Shown piece by piece: positions 33,913 through 41,880 of a stretch of DNA of 55,320 nucleotides. A program made the translations under genes and the position numbers. The stretch comes from DATKLX01 sp035542155 (lineage in GTDB: Bacteria > Chloroflexota > Anaerolineae > Anaerolineales > Anaerolineaceae): the NCBI GenBank assembly GCA_035542155.1, contig DATKLX010000055.1:1-55320 (forward strand), read 5' to 3'. Every line of letters begins with the position of its first letter. Positions within the stretch are counted from its first letter, which is position 1. Under the pieces are notes generated by a model. It was given only the letters and a program-made list of their open reading frames with translations, made no database searches and was not told where the DNA came from.

Positions 33913-34911
33913 ATGAAATGCCGTAAGCTACCCCTTCATTGCTGCCTGTCTCTATTGGGCATCCTGGCTGGATTATCCAGTTGCGCGTCTCCCCAACCAG
34001 CCATTACCCCCAGTGTGCCGCCTTCCCAACCTCCTCAAGTGACCCTCTCGCCGGTTGCGATCACCGCGCTCGACTCGCCCCTGATCCCCACTCCTGCCCC
34101 GACGGAAGCTGTCCGGCCGCCTTCTCTAGCCGCCCCATCCCCCTTGCCAGCGGCTGCTCCAGGGCCCACCCTCGCCCCAAATGAATGGAAAACCCTGCCC
34201 GTGATCCCGACCCTCAGCCCGCGAGCCTGGGCGATCCTGGCCGATGGGCTGGCGAAAGGCAACCATCCCCGCGCGTTTTCGAAGGTGGGTGACTGCGAAA
34301 GCCGCACTACCTGGTTCCTAAACGATTTCGATGCTGGCCCAAAGCAGTATTCCCTTGGGCCGTACACAGGCCTGCAAAGTGTGGTCGATTACTATGCCGG
34401 TTCTTTCAGCCGCCTCAGCCTGGCCGCGAAGCCCGGGTTCAACACCGCTTCCCTGCTCACCCCCTTCTGGGCGGACCCGAAAGTCTGCCAGGCTGGCGAA
34501 AATTCCCTTGCCTGCGAGTACCGCCTCAACCGTCCCGCGGTAGTCTTCGTCATGCTCGGCACGAACGATGTTGCCCATGTGGACACCTTCGAGAAGAACC
34601 TGCGCCAGATCCTGGACTATACCATCGCGCAGGGGGTCCTCCCCGTCCTGGCAACCAAAGCCGACAACCTCGAGGGGGATCACCGCATCAACGCCGCAAT
34701 CGCCCGCCTGGCGGTGGAATACAACCTGCCTCTCTGGAATTACTGGGCTGCGGTTCAGGACCTGCCTGGACAGGGACTCCAGGAAGATAAAGCTCACTTA
34801 ACCTATATGCCCCCCTTCTTCGACGACCCCGAAGCGATGAAGCGCGCCTGGCCCATCCGCAACCTCAACGCCTTGCAAATACTGCACGAAGTGATGGGCG
34901 CCACTCCGTAG
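33913..34911 (+). CDS. SGNH/GDSL-like lipoprotein with Cys at the nucleophile position
   Basis: A 332-residue lipoprotein. ATG at 33913 follows GGAG and a signal with lipobox GLSSC (Cys24); a Pro/Ser/Thr spacer runs to about residue 90. The SGNH fold is suggested by block I KVGDCES (126-130), the block III-like FVMLGTND (Asn218) and a C-terminal DKAH (Asp292, His295) that fits the DxxH block. In ordinary GDSL hydrolases block I has Ser where Cys128 stands here. It may be a Cys-based or inactive carbohydrate esterase. It follows the HtrA-like protease in the same direction. Confidence 0.75.
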   Translation: MKCRKLPLHCCLSLLGILAGLSSCASPQPAITPSVPPSQPPQVTLSPVAITALDSPLIPTPAPTEAVRPPSLAAPSPLPAAAPGPTLAPNEWKTLPVIPTLSPRAWAILADGLAKGNHPRAFSKVGDCESRTTWFLNDFDAGPKQYSLGPYTGLQSVVDYYAGSFSRLSLAAKPGFNTASLLTPFWADPKVCQAGENSLACEYRLNRPAVVFVMLGTNDVAHVDTFEKNLRQILDYTIAQGVLPVLATKADNLEGDHRINAAIARLAVEYNLPLWNYWAAVQDLPGQGLQEDKAHLTYMPPFFDDPEAMKRAWPIRNLNALQILHEVMGATP

Positions 34912-34953
34912 GCTGGACGTCTCCTCCGGCCAGGATGGGTGGGCCGGCATTAC

Positions 34954-37320
34954 TTAAAATGCCTTCTGCTCCGTCCTTGCGATGATCTCCTCCTGCAGCG
35001 ATTCGCTCAAATTGCAGAAATAATCGCTATACCCTGCGACGCGCACGATCAGGTCGCGGTGCTCCTCCGGGTGCTGCTGCGCCCGGCGCAGCGTCTCCGC
35101 ATCGACCACGTTGAACTGGATGTGGTGGCCATCCAGCTTGAAATAGGTCCGCACGAGTTGGACCAGGTTCGTCAGGCCGTCCTCGTCCTTGAGCAGATCC
35201 GGCGCGAGCTTCATATTCAACAGCGTCCCACCCGTGCGCAGGTGGTCCATCTTCCCCACCGAGCGCAGTACTGCCGTTGGTCCGCGCCGGTCCGCCCCCT
35301 GGACGGGTGAGATTCCCTCCGAAAGCGGTTTCTCTGCCCGGCGACCTTCCGGGGTTGCTCCCGTCACCGAGCCGAAGTAGACGTGGCAGGTGGTCGGCAG
35401 CAGGTTGATGTGATATTCGCCACCGCGGGTGTTTTTCCGCCCTTCGATCGCCCGGAAATACGCTTCAAAAACCGCCGTCATGATACTGTCGGCATAGTCA
35501 TCATCGTTACCATAGCGCGGGGTGCGGTTAGTAAAGTTCAGGCGCATCGCCTCCTCTCCCGCGAAATCGTTGTCCAGGGCTGCCAGGACCTGCTCCATCC
35601 GGTACGTCTTCTGGTCGAAGACGTGGTATTTCAGCGCGCTGAGCTCATCCGTGATCGAGCCCAGGCCGACCCCCTGGATGTAGCTGCTGTTGTAGCGCGC
35701 CCCACCGTCGTGATAATCTTTTCCCTTCGCGATGCAATCGTCGATCAGCAGCGAGAGGAATGGAGCGGGTATATAGCTTGCATACAGCCGTTCAATCACC
35801 TGGTTCCCGCGCACCTTGATATCGATGAAATGGCGCATTTGTTTCTCGAAAGCCGCGAAGAGCTCGGCGAAGCCGGTAAAACCCCGTGGATCGCCTGTGC
35901 GCAGGCCGATTTGTTTTCCGGTACGCGGGTCGCAGCCGTCGTGCAGGGTAATCTCAAGCACCTTGGGCAGGTTAAAGTAACCCGTCAGATTGTAATTCTC
36001 CTTGCCAAAAGCGCCGATCTCCACGCAGCCGCTCGATCCGGCCTGGCGCGCGTCGCTGATGGATTTGCCCTGGCGGACCAGCTCCTGGACGATCGCGTCG
36101 GCGTTGAAGATGCTCGGCTGGCCGAAACCGGTGCGGATGATCCGCGCCGCGCGCTTGATGAAGCGGTCCGGATTTTTCTTGCTCACCTGAATTGAGGCGC
36201 TCGGCTGGAGCAGGCGCATCTCTTCGACTACGTCCAGCAGCAGGTAGGTGACCTCGTTGACCCCATCTGCCCCGTCCCCTTTGACGCCGCCCAGGTTGAT
36301 CTGCGCGAAATCGGTGTAGGTGCCGCTCTCCGCGGCAGTCACCCCGACCTTGGGCGGCGCGGGCTGGTTGTTGAATTTGATCCAGAAACATTCCAGCAGC
36401 TCTTTAGCGCGCTCTGAGGTCAGGCTGCCGGCTGCGGTTTCGCGGCGGTAGAACGGCTCGAGATGCTGGTCCAGGCGGCCTGGATCGAACGAATCCCAGG
36501 TGTTCAGCTCGGTGGTCACCCCCAGATGGGCGAACCAGTAATACTGCAGCGCCTCGTGGAAGGTCGCCGGAGCGTGGGCTGGTACCCGCCGGCAGACCGC
36601 CGCGACCTGCTCGAGCTCGCCTTTTCGCGCCGGAACTGTCTCGCCCGCCGCCATCTGTTCGGCCAGGTCGGCGTGGCGCTCTGCGAAGCGGACTATCCCC
36701 TGAGCGCAGATGCGCATCGCTTTCAGCTCCTCCTGGCGGCTGTAAGCCTGAGGATCGTTCAGGTAATCCAGGCCCGCCAGGACGGCGTCGATATCGGCGC
36801 AGAAGTCCAGCATCCCTTTATGGTAAATCTTATCATCCAGCACCGTGTGCCCCGGGGCGCGCTGCTCCATGAACTCCGTAAAGATCCCGGCTTCGTACGC
36901 GTCTTTCCACTCCGTGGTCATCTCCGCGAAGATCCGGTCGCGGATCGCCCGACCCTGCCAGAAGGAGATGATCTCCTCCCGGTAAACCCGCTTCACCTCC
37001 TCGCTAACCGAAAAGGGGATCTTTGGACGGGTATCGAGGATCTCCAGATCCTGCAGGCTGTGGCAGCACAGCTCGGGGTAGGTAGGCGCCGCCTGAGGCC
37101 CCGGCCCTTTTTCGCCGACGATCAGCTCCCCAGGCCCGATCCAGATGGTCTTGTGTTCCAGCAGATGAGCGAACGCCCTGGCACGCTGGACCGGGATCGA
37201 CTCGAGCCCGCCGGCCTGCCGGTAGAATTGGGTCAGCAGGATGGCTCGCTCTGCCGAGAGGGATGGATCGGTTCCCAGGCTCTGGTTGCGCAACGTCTGG
37301 ATCCGGTCTGTCATTACCAT
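34954..37320 (-). CDS. hypD: trans-4-Hydroxy-L-proline dehydratase (glycyl radical enzyme)
   Basis: A 788-residue glycyl radical enzyme. ATG at 37320 lies seven bases after GGAGGG, so it is preferred to the TTG that overlaps this site. The glycyl loop is RVAGYSDYF (Gly763), and the thiyl Cys432 with base Glu434 is in GSSGCVEIG. Segments such as ELIVGEKG, PTYPELCCHS, TEFMEQRAPGHTV, KFNNQPAPPKVGV and YGNDDDYAD match clostridial HypD closely from memory, much better than pyruvate formate-lyase, choline lyase or glycerol dehydratase. HypD removes water from trans-4-hydroxyproline to give pyrroline-5-carboxylate, under anoxic conditions only. The activase lies four bases upstream. No P5C reductase is in the window. 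Confidence 0.88.
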   Translation of the reverse strand: MVMTDRIQTLRNQSLGTDPSLSAERAILLTQFYRQAGGLESIPVQRARAFAHLLEHKTIWIGPGELIVGEKGPGPQAAPTYPELCCHSLQDLEILDTRPKIPFSVSEEVKRVYREEIISFWQGRAIRDRIFAEMTTEWKDAYEAGIFTEFMEQRAPGHTVLDDKIYHKGMLDFCADIDAVLAGLDYLNDPQAYSRQEELKAMRICAQGIVRFAERHADLAEQMAAGETVPARKGELEQVAAVCRRVPAHAPATFHEALQYYWFAHLGVTTELNTWDSFDPGRLDQHLEPFYRRETAAGSLTSERAKELLECFWIKFNNQPAPPKVGVTAAESGTYTDFAQINLGGVKGDGADGVNEVTYLLLDVVEEMRLLQPSASIQVSKKNPDRFIKRAARIIRTGFGQPSIFNADAIVQELVRQGKSISDARQAGSSGCVEIGAFGKENYNLTGYFNLPKVLEITLHDGCDPRTGKQIGLRTGDPRGFTGFAELFAAFEKQMRHFIDIKVRGNQVIERLYASYIPAPFLSLLIDDCIAKGKDYHDGGARYNSSYIQGVGLGSITDELSALKYHVFDQKTYRMEQVLAALDNDFAGEEAMRLNFTNRTPRYGNDDDYADSIMTAVFEAYFRAIEGRKNTRGGEYHINLLPTTCHVYFGSVTGATPEGRRAEKPLSEGISPVQGADRRGPTAVLRSVGKMDHLRTGGTLLNMKLAPDLLKDEDGLTNLVQLVRTYFKLDGHHIQFNVVDAETLRRAQQHPEEHRDLIVRVAGYSDYFCNLSESLQEEIIARTEQKAF

Positions 37321-37324
37321 TCGC

Positions 37325-38230
37325 TTACCCTCCAATCTTGACCGTCAAACCGCATTCTTCCAGGATTTCTGCGTACCGCCGCATCGCATCGTCAGCGGGC
37401 GGGTGGGTCCGTTCCAGGCGGTAATCGCGGCCCAGCATGCCATATTTTCCGCTCCCGGCCGCGTGATAGGGCAATAAATCAAGCCGCTGGATGCCTTTCA
37501 GGGAGCGGGCCAGCGCGCCGGCGCGCCGGAAGTGATCTTCTTCGGCGTTGACCCCCGGGATCACCGGCAGGCGCAAAATGATCTGCTTTCCCAGGCCGGA
37601 GAGCCGCACCAGGTTCTCCAGGATCAGATCGTTCGAGACGCCGGTGGTTTCGCGGTGTTTCTCGGGATCCAGCAGTTTGAGATCGTAGAGATACAGGTCG
37701 GTCAGATCCGCCGTTGCCTCCATCACTCTCCACGCCGCGTAGCCGCTGGTATCCAGCGCGGTGTGCAGCTCGACCGTTTTACATGCCTGGAGCAGCTCGA
37801 GCAGAAACGCGGGCTGCATCAGCGGCTCGCCGCCTGATATCGTCACCCCCCCTCCCGATTCGTCAAAAAAGCAGCGGTCGCGCTCGATCTCGGCCATCAG
37901 CTCTGCAATGCTGGTCTCCCTTCCCAAAATTTCGCGCGCCTGCGCCGGGCAGACCCGCGTGCACGAGCCGGAGCGCACGCACAGCCCCTGGTCCGTAATG
38001 AAACGACCATCCACTGCCCGGATCGCTCCTTCCGGGCATGCATCCAGGCAGGTCCCGCAGGCGATGCAGCGGCTCTCGCGCAGCGCCATCTCTACGCTGG
38101 GCGCCTGGCTTTCGGGGTTGTGGCACCACCAGCAGTCCAGCGGGCAGCCTTTCAGGAAGATGGTCGTCCGGATCCCCGGTCCATCGTGGATCGAAAAGCG
38201 CCGAATGTCGAAGATCGTGCCGGTGATCAT
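37325..38230 (-). CDS. Glycyl radical enzyme activase (radical SAM), HypD-activating
   Basis: A 301-residue radical SAM enzyme that installs the glycyl radical on HypD. The SAM cluster motif is CPLDCWWC (Cys29, 33, 36), followed by ISGGEPL and a TIM-barrel remainder. The inserted ferredoxin-like region has a full first motif, CIACGTCLDAC (55-65), but the second reads CVRSGSCTRVC (84-94), with Ser87 where a Cys ligand is usual. ATG at 38230 begins at MITGTIFDI, the usual family start; longer readings would translate the upstream 10-bp repeat. No good ribosome site is seen. Confidence 0.9.
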   Translation of the reverse strand: MITGTIFDIRRFSIHDGPGIRTTIFLKGCPLDCWWCHNPESQAPSVEMALRESRCIACGTCLDACPEGAIRAVDGRFITDQGLCVRSGSCTRVCPAQAREILGRETSIAELMAEIERDRCFFDESGGGVTISGGEPLMQPAFLLELLQACKTVELHTALDTSGYAAWRVMEATADLTDLYLYDLKLLDPEKHRETTGVSNDLILENLVRLSGLGKQIILRLPVIPGVNAEEDHFRRAGALARSLKGIQRLDLLPYHAAGSGKYGMLGRDYRLERTHPPADDAMRRYAEILEECGLTVKIGG

Positions 38231-38274
38231 TGGATAGTGAAGAGCAGGAAAAAGCGGAATAAACTGGACTATAG

Positions 38275-38334
38275 ACTGTATTTTACTGTTCTTTACTGCT
38301 TTTGGCTGTACTTCACTGTATTTCACTGTTCTTT
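38275..38334. repeat. Six-copy 10-bp phased tandem repeat
   Basis: Units of consensus ACTGTATTTY begin exactly every 10 bases at 38275, 38285, 38295, 38305, 38315 and 38325 (ACTGT in four units, ACTGC and GCTGT in two). It lies between the hypD operon (minus) and the B12-binding gene (plus), 45 bases before the activase ATG. One copy per helical turn would put all copies on one DNA face. The palindrome TCACA-N6-TGTGA (38335-38350) borders it. Confidence 0.7.
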
Positions 38335-38438
38335 TCACAGTCATTTGTGACTTTTTTCTCTGATTGAGGGACGACCATCACAGGGTAACCTCGAACCCTT
38401 GGGATATAATCGAATCAGCAAAGCATTTGGAGTTTGCA

Positions 38439-38849
38439 ATGAGCCAGCGCAAAATACGAGTTCTGGTCGCCAAACCGGGCCTGGATGGGCACGACCGAGG
38501 CGCCAAGGTGGTTGCCCGCGCCCTGCGCGATGCGGGAATGGAAGTGATCTACACGGGCCTGCGCCAGACCCCCGAAATGATCGTCGATGCCGCACTCCAG
38601 GAGGATGTCGATGCGATCGGCCTTTCGATCCTCTCAGGGGCGCATATGGCCATCGTCCCGCGGGTAATGGATCTCCTCAAGGCCAGCGGTCTCGAAACTG
38701 TGCTCGTCTTCGTCGGCGGGATCATCCCCGAGGCCGACGCCAGAGCACTGCTGAAGATTGGCGTGACCGGTGTCTATGGCCCGGGCACCTCGACCACGGC
38801 TATCGTTACAGACATCACCCGCGCGGTTCTCACTGAGCCGCCTGCTTAA
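38439..38849 (+). CDS. Cobalamin-binding (methylmalonyl-CoA mutase small) subunit
   Basis: A 136-residue B12-binding protein matching the C-terminal domain of methylmalonyl-CoA-type mutases. It opens RVLVAKPGLDGHDRGAKVVA, with the DGHDRG motif (lower ligand His to cobalt), then VDAIGLSILSGAH, FVGGIIPE and GVYGPGTST, all typical. ATG at 38439 is 28 bases after TATAAT (38405-38410). The protein has no TIM-barrel catalytic half, so it needs a separate large subunit, which is not in the window. MeaB follows 21 bases later. Confidence 0.9.
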   Translation: MSQRKIRVLVAKPGLDGHDRGAKVVARALRDAGMEVIYTGLRQTPEMIVDAALQEDVDAIGLSILSGAHMAIVPRVMDLLKASGLETVLVFVGGIIPEADARALLKIGVTGVYGPGTSTTAIVTDITRAVLTEPPA

Positions 38850-38870
38850 TGATTGGATCGTTGATATTCC

Positions 38871-40001
38871 GTGAATAGAAGTGAGCTGTCTTCAGCGCAG
38901 ATTTACGATCTGGTGGAGAAAGTCCTGGCGGGGGATCGCCTGGCCCTTTCTCGCACGTTGACCCAGATTGAGAATAATACCCCTGCCGGGTTGGAAGCGC
39001 TCAATCTGCTCTACCCCTATTCAGGCCGCGCCCACCTGGTCGGCGTGACCGGTTCCCCCGGCACCGGCAAATCCTCCCTGGTCAATCAGTTGGCCCGGCT
39101 CTACCGCCGAAATCGTCCCGATCAAAAAACGCCCTCCCGGGTGGCAATTATTGCAGTGGATCCCTCCAGCCCCTTCACCGGCGGCGCTGTTCTGGGCGAT
39201 CGGGTGCGGATGCGCGATGCGGTGGGCGATCCTGGCGTCTTTATCCGCTCAATGTCCTCGCGCGGCGCATTGGGAGGCCTGGCGCAGGCTACCGCGGGGC
39301 TGGTTGAGGTTTTTGACGCCGCTGGCTTCGACGTGGTCCTGATCGAGACGGTCGGCGCGGGCCAATCTGAGGTCGATATCGCCAGACTGGCTCACACCAC
39401 CCTGGTCGTCGAGGCTCCTGGCCTGGGCGATGATATCCAGGCCATCAAAGCCGGCATCCTCGAGATCGCCGATATCCTCGTCGTCAATAAAGCCGACCGC
39501 CCGGGTACGGAAAACACCCTCCGCGCCATGCGCACGATGCTCGAGCTGGCCCATCCCTCTCCACGTCTCTATCAGGATTTTTCCTGCTTGCCCTGGGAAG
39601 AGCCAACCGGGTATTCCTATGAAAGCTGGGAAACCGGCCACGACCTCGAGCCTTACGCAGGCAGGGAAGATACCCTCTGGAAAACACCGATCCTCACCAC
39701 GGTTGCAACCGTTTCGACAGGGGTCGAGCAACTTTTCGAAGCCATCCAGCGCCATTGCGCTTACTTGAAGGAGAGCGGAGAATGGCAGCGACGCGAGCAG
39801 GCCCGCCTCAATTCCGAGCTGAGCTTGCTCATCCGGAACACCCTGGTTACCCGCTGGCGCCAATCCGTTTCCCCCGAAGAATATCGGGCAGTGCTCAACC
39901 GTGTGGTCGACCGCAGCCTGGCCCCTTCGGATGCCGTCAGGACCCTGCTCGATTCTCACGAGCGGGCCTGGTCCCATACCATCTCCCCCTCAGAAGATTA
40001 A
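38871..40001 (+). CDS. meaB: MeaB/ArgK-type G3E GTPase, mutase chaperone
   Basis: A 376-residue P-loop GTPase that guards and reloads B12-dependent acyl-CoA mutases. P-loop GVTGSPGTGKSSL, then IAVDPSSPFTGGAVLGDRVRM (switch I region), IETVGAGQSEVDIA and the base-specific NKAD in VVNKADRPGTE are visible; the C-terminal helical arm spans about 310-376. The start is GTG at 38871. Its adjacency to the B12 subunit makes mutase maintenance the obvious role. The stop overlaps that of the minus-strand small gene, and a terminator lies 66 bases further. Confidence 0.9.
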   Translation: MNRSELSSAQIYDLVEKVLAGDRLALSRTLTQIENNTPAGLEALNLLYPYSGRAHLVGVTGSPGTGKSSLVNQLARLYRRNRPDQKTPSRVAIIAVDPSSPFTGGAVLGDRVRMRDAVGDPGVFIRSMSSRGALGGLAQATAGLVEVFDAAGFDVVLIETVGAGQSEVDIARLAHTTLVVEAPGLGDDIQAIKAGILEIADILVVNKADRPGTENTLRAMRTMLELAHPSPRLYQDFSCLPWEEPTGYSYESWETGHDLEPYAGREDTLWKTPILTTVATVSTGVEQLFEAIQRHCAYLKESGEWQRREQARLNSELSLLIRNTLVTRWRQSVSPEEYRAVLNRVVDRSLAPSDAVRTLLDSHERAWSHTISPSED

Positions 40002-40204
40002 ATCCCCAGCAAGTGGGTGTGTACGGTGATCGACCCGATCACCAGCCCGGTGATCACTACCGCTGTGGCCTTTCCCGCCGGGAAGGCCGGTTTTTTGTGT
40101 TTTCCCGGATCACTTTCCGCTAATCTGGCTTCATGCAACTGGTCAGCCCGCGCCTTTGCTCCAACCGCCGCTGCTACCGGTATCGCCGCGCAGAATACGC
40201 ACAT
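39998..40204 (-). CDS. Small MCVFCAA-type membrane protein
   Basis: A 68-residue protein. ATG at 40204 follows AAAGGAG, which itself overlaps the stop region of the upstream lipoprotein gene. It opens MCVFCAAIPVAAAVGAKAR, with a CxxC near the N-terminus, has a basic middle (GKHKKPAFPAGKA) and a C-terminal hydrophobic helix (TAVVITGLVIGSITVHTHLL). From memory short proteins with this opening recur in Chloroflexota. Function unknown; the CxxC could bind metal or form a disulfide. The gene runs antisense through the meaB terminator. Confidence 0.65.
   Translation of the reverse strand: MCVFCAAIPVAAAVGAKARADQLHEARLAESDPGKHKKPAFPAGKATAVVITGLVIGSITVHTHLLGI
40067..40096 (+). terminator. Intrinsic terminator of meaB
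   Basis: GGCCTT (40067-40072) and CCC (40074-40076) pair with GGG (40080-40082) and AAGGCC (40083-40088), one T bulged, followed by GG and six T (40091-40096). On the other strand the same bases code for part of the small membrane protein. Confidence 0.7.
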
Positions 40205-40218
40205 TCCGATCGTCTCCT

Positions 40219-41028
40219 TTACTGGATCAGGATGCTCCAGGACCCATAATCGGCGTCGATTGCAATCGCCCGCGTCCCGGGCAGCAATGAAAATGCCTGC
40301 CCGCCGAAATCACCAGCCCCCAGGCTGGCGATGACCGACACGCTGCTGTCTGACAAAGCGTAAAGCTCAACATACGCAGGCAGGTTTACCCTGCCGCCTG
40401 TATAGCTCATCGTGAGCATAGTCGCGTCACCTTCCAGGTGAAATATCTGGGAGACCTGGCCCCTTGCCTTTCCGGGTACCGCCAATGAAGGCAGCTTTGC
40501 ATAATCTTTGAGCGAATAGATCGCCAGCGTCCAGTTCCCATCCGCAGTGACGCACAGGTTCTCCGCTCGAAAGGTCGGGTTGACCACGTCCATCAATTTG
40601 ATCCCGTCGTATCTGCTCGCGGTCTCGATGATACCAATCGTTTGCTTGCCCTGCGCGTCGCATTCTACGACATGAAAGGTGCTGATCCCGTCATGGGTGG
40701 CGTGGAGGAAAGCCCCGTTGCCAGAATAACCGGTCAAAGCCACTTTCCCATTCCCTTTCCCCGAAAACTCCAGCGGGGCTGCGGTTGGGATAGCAGTCGG
40801 TGCGGGTGTCTGACTCGGTTCGATAGTCGGCGCTTCCGTTGGGGTCGGGCTGGGCTCTTCAGTCGGGAGTGGGGGCAAGGTTGGTTCCATGGTAGGGGGT
40901 TCCACAGTTGGAGGAAGGGTGGCGACGGTAGGTCCACCGCCTGCTCCCTGCCCGCAGCCAGTCAGAGCGATGGCCGCAATGATCACTGCTGTGATAATAT
41001 TGGACCGATACCCCCGTAGAGTTTTCAT
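40219..41028 (-). CDS. Lipoprotein with Thr/Pro spacer, unknown domain
   Basis: A 269-residue predicted lipoprotein. ATG at 41028 follows GGAGGAAGGG, which excludes a 30-codon-longer reading. The lipobox is ALTGC (Cys25). Residues about 35-90 are a Pro/Thr/Glu spacer. The folded part (about 92-269) has repeated short beta segments (GKVALTGYSGNGAFLHATHDG, GNWTLAIYSLKDY) and resembles the generic beta-rich lipoprotein domains of Chloroflexota; no catalytic motif is seen. It is followed 14 bases later by the small MCVFCAA-type gene, so the two are likely coupled. Confidence 0.75.
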   Translation of the reverse strand: MKTLRGYRSNIITAVIIAAIALTGCGQGAGGGPTVATLPPTVEPPTMEPTLPPLPTEEPSPTPTEAPTIEPSQTPAPTAIPTAAPLEFSGKGNGKVALTGYSGNGAFLHATHDGISTFHVVECDAQGKQTIGIIETASRYDGIKLMDVVNPTFRAENLCVTADGNWTLAIYSLKDYAKLPSLAVPGKARGQVSQIFHLEGDATMLTMSYTGGRVNLPAYVELYALSDSSVSVIASLGAGDFGGQAFSLLPGTRAIAIDADYGSWSILIQ

Positions 41029-41131
41029 CCCTTCCTCCTGGTCCCATTCAACTATATCAAGCTGCTTTGTCCGCTCGCTTGAGTATACATCTTCTCCGAT
41101 AAATCGGAAATAGTCCACCGCGGTTCTTTGC

Positions 41132-41878
41132 TTAAACGAATATTAAGACAATTGCGGTCATGGCGAGCAAAGCCAGGATTAATCGTTCGAAGGTTTGTGC
41201 ATCGAACCGCTGAGCGCTCCTCACCCCCAGCCACACTCCCAACAGCATCAGCGGGATCACCCACAGGCTGCGCGCCAGAAGTCCCGGGTCGATTAGCCTG
41301 GCAAAAAGATAGAAAGGCAGCTTGACCAGGTTGAGAATCGCGAAAAAGATCGCGCAGGTGGCGTTGAAAGACAGCACGGTCATGTTTTTCTGCATCAAAA
41401 GATAGATGGTAACCGGTGGGCCGCCGTTGTGAGCGAGGGCTGAGGTCAGCCCGCTCAACGCTCCTGCCAAAAAACCATGCCAGTCTTCTGGCTGGTAGTT
41501 CCAGCCGGCGAGGATCCGTTTCTCCGCCAGCTTGTAAACCGTGAACAGCAGGACGATCACCCCCAGTGCGATCTGTAGCAGGCGGGACGGCACGCTGACA
41601 ATAAAAAACGTCGCAGCCACCACCCCGGCTGCCGCGCCCGGCAGCATCAGGCGCACCCATTTCCAGTCCCACTGCTTCCAGTACAATCCCACCGCGGGAA
41701 TATCTGCCACCATCAACAGCGGCAGCAGCAGGCCGATCACCTGCCCCACCGGCATCACCAGGCTCAAGAGCGGCGCAGCGACCGAGCCCAGCACTCCCCC
41801 CAGCCCTCCTTTTGCCAGCCCTAACACAAAAGCGACCAACCCCAGCATCAGCAGGAACGTGATTTGGTGAGGGTCCAA
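41132..41878 (-). CDS. TauE/SafE-family anion permease
   Basis: A 248-residue membrane protein with about eight helices in two similar halves, each with the family's Gly-rich signature (GLAKGGLGGVLGSVAAPLL in the first; GALSGLTSALAHNGGPPVT in the second). The family moves sulfite, sulfoacetate or related anions out of or into the cell. The start is TTG at 41878, set by GGAGAGG located just before the stop of the upstream glycosyltransferase gene; only two bases separate them, so they are coupled. The substrate is unknown. Confidence 0.85.
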   Translation of the reverse strand: MDPHQITFLLMLGLVAFVLGLAKGGLGGVLGSVAAPLLSLVMPVGQVIGLLLPLLMVADIPAVGLYWKQWDWKWVRLMLPGAAAGVVAATFFIVSVPSRLLQIALGVIVLLFTVYKLAEKRILAGWNYQPEDWHGFLAGALSGLTSALAHNGGPPVTIYLLMQKNMTVLSFNATCAIFFAILNLVKLPFYLFARLIDPGLLARSLWVIPLMLLGVWLGVRSAQRFDAQTFERLILALLAMTAIVLIFV

Positions 41879-41880
41879 AT

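Noticed and set aside
38275..38334. CRISPR array
   Set aside because: The units are 10 bp without spacers and no cas gene is near; it is a simple phased tandem repeat.
38335..38350. CRP/FNR binding site
   Set aside because: TCACA-N6-TGTGA has half-sites in the opposite order to the CRP consensus TGTGA-N6-TCACA, so only a generic palindrome is claimed.
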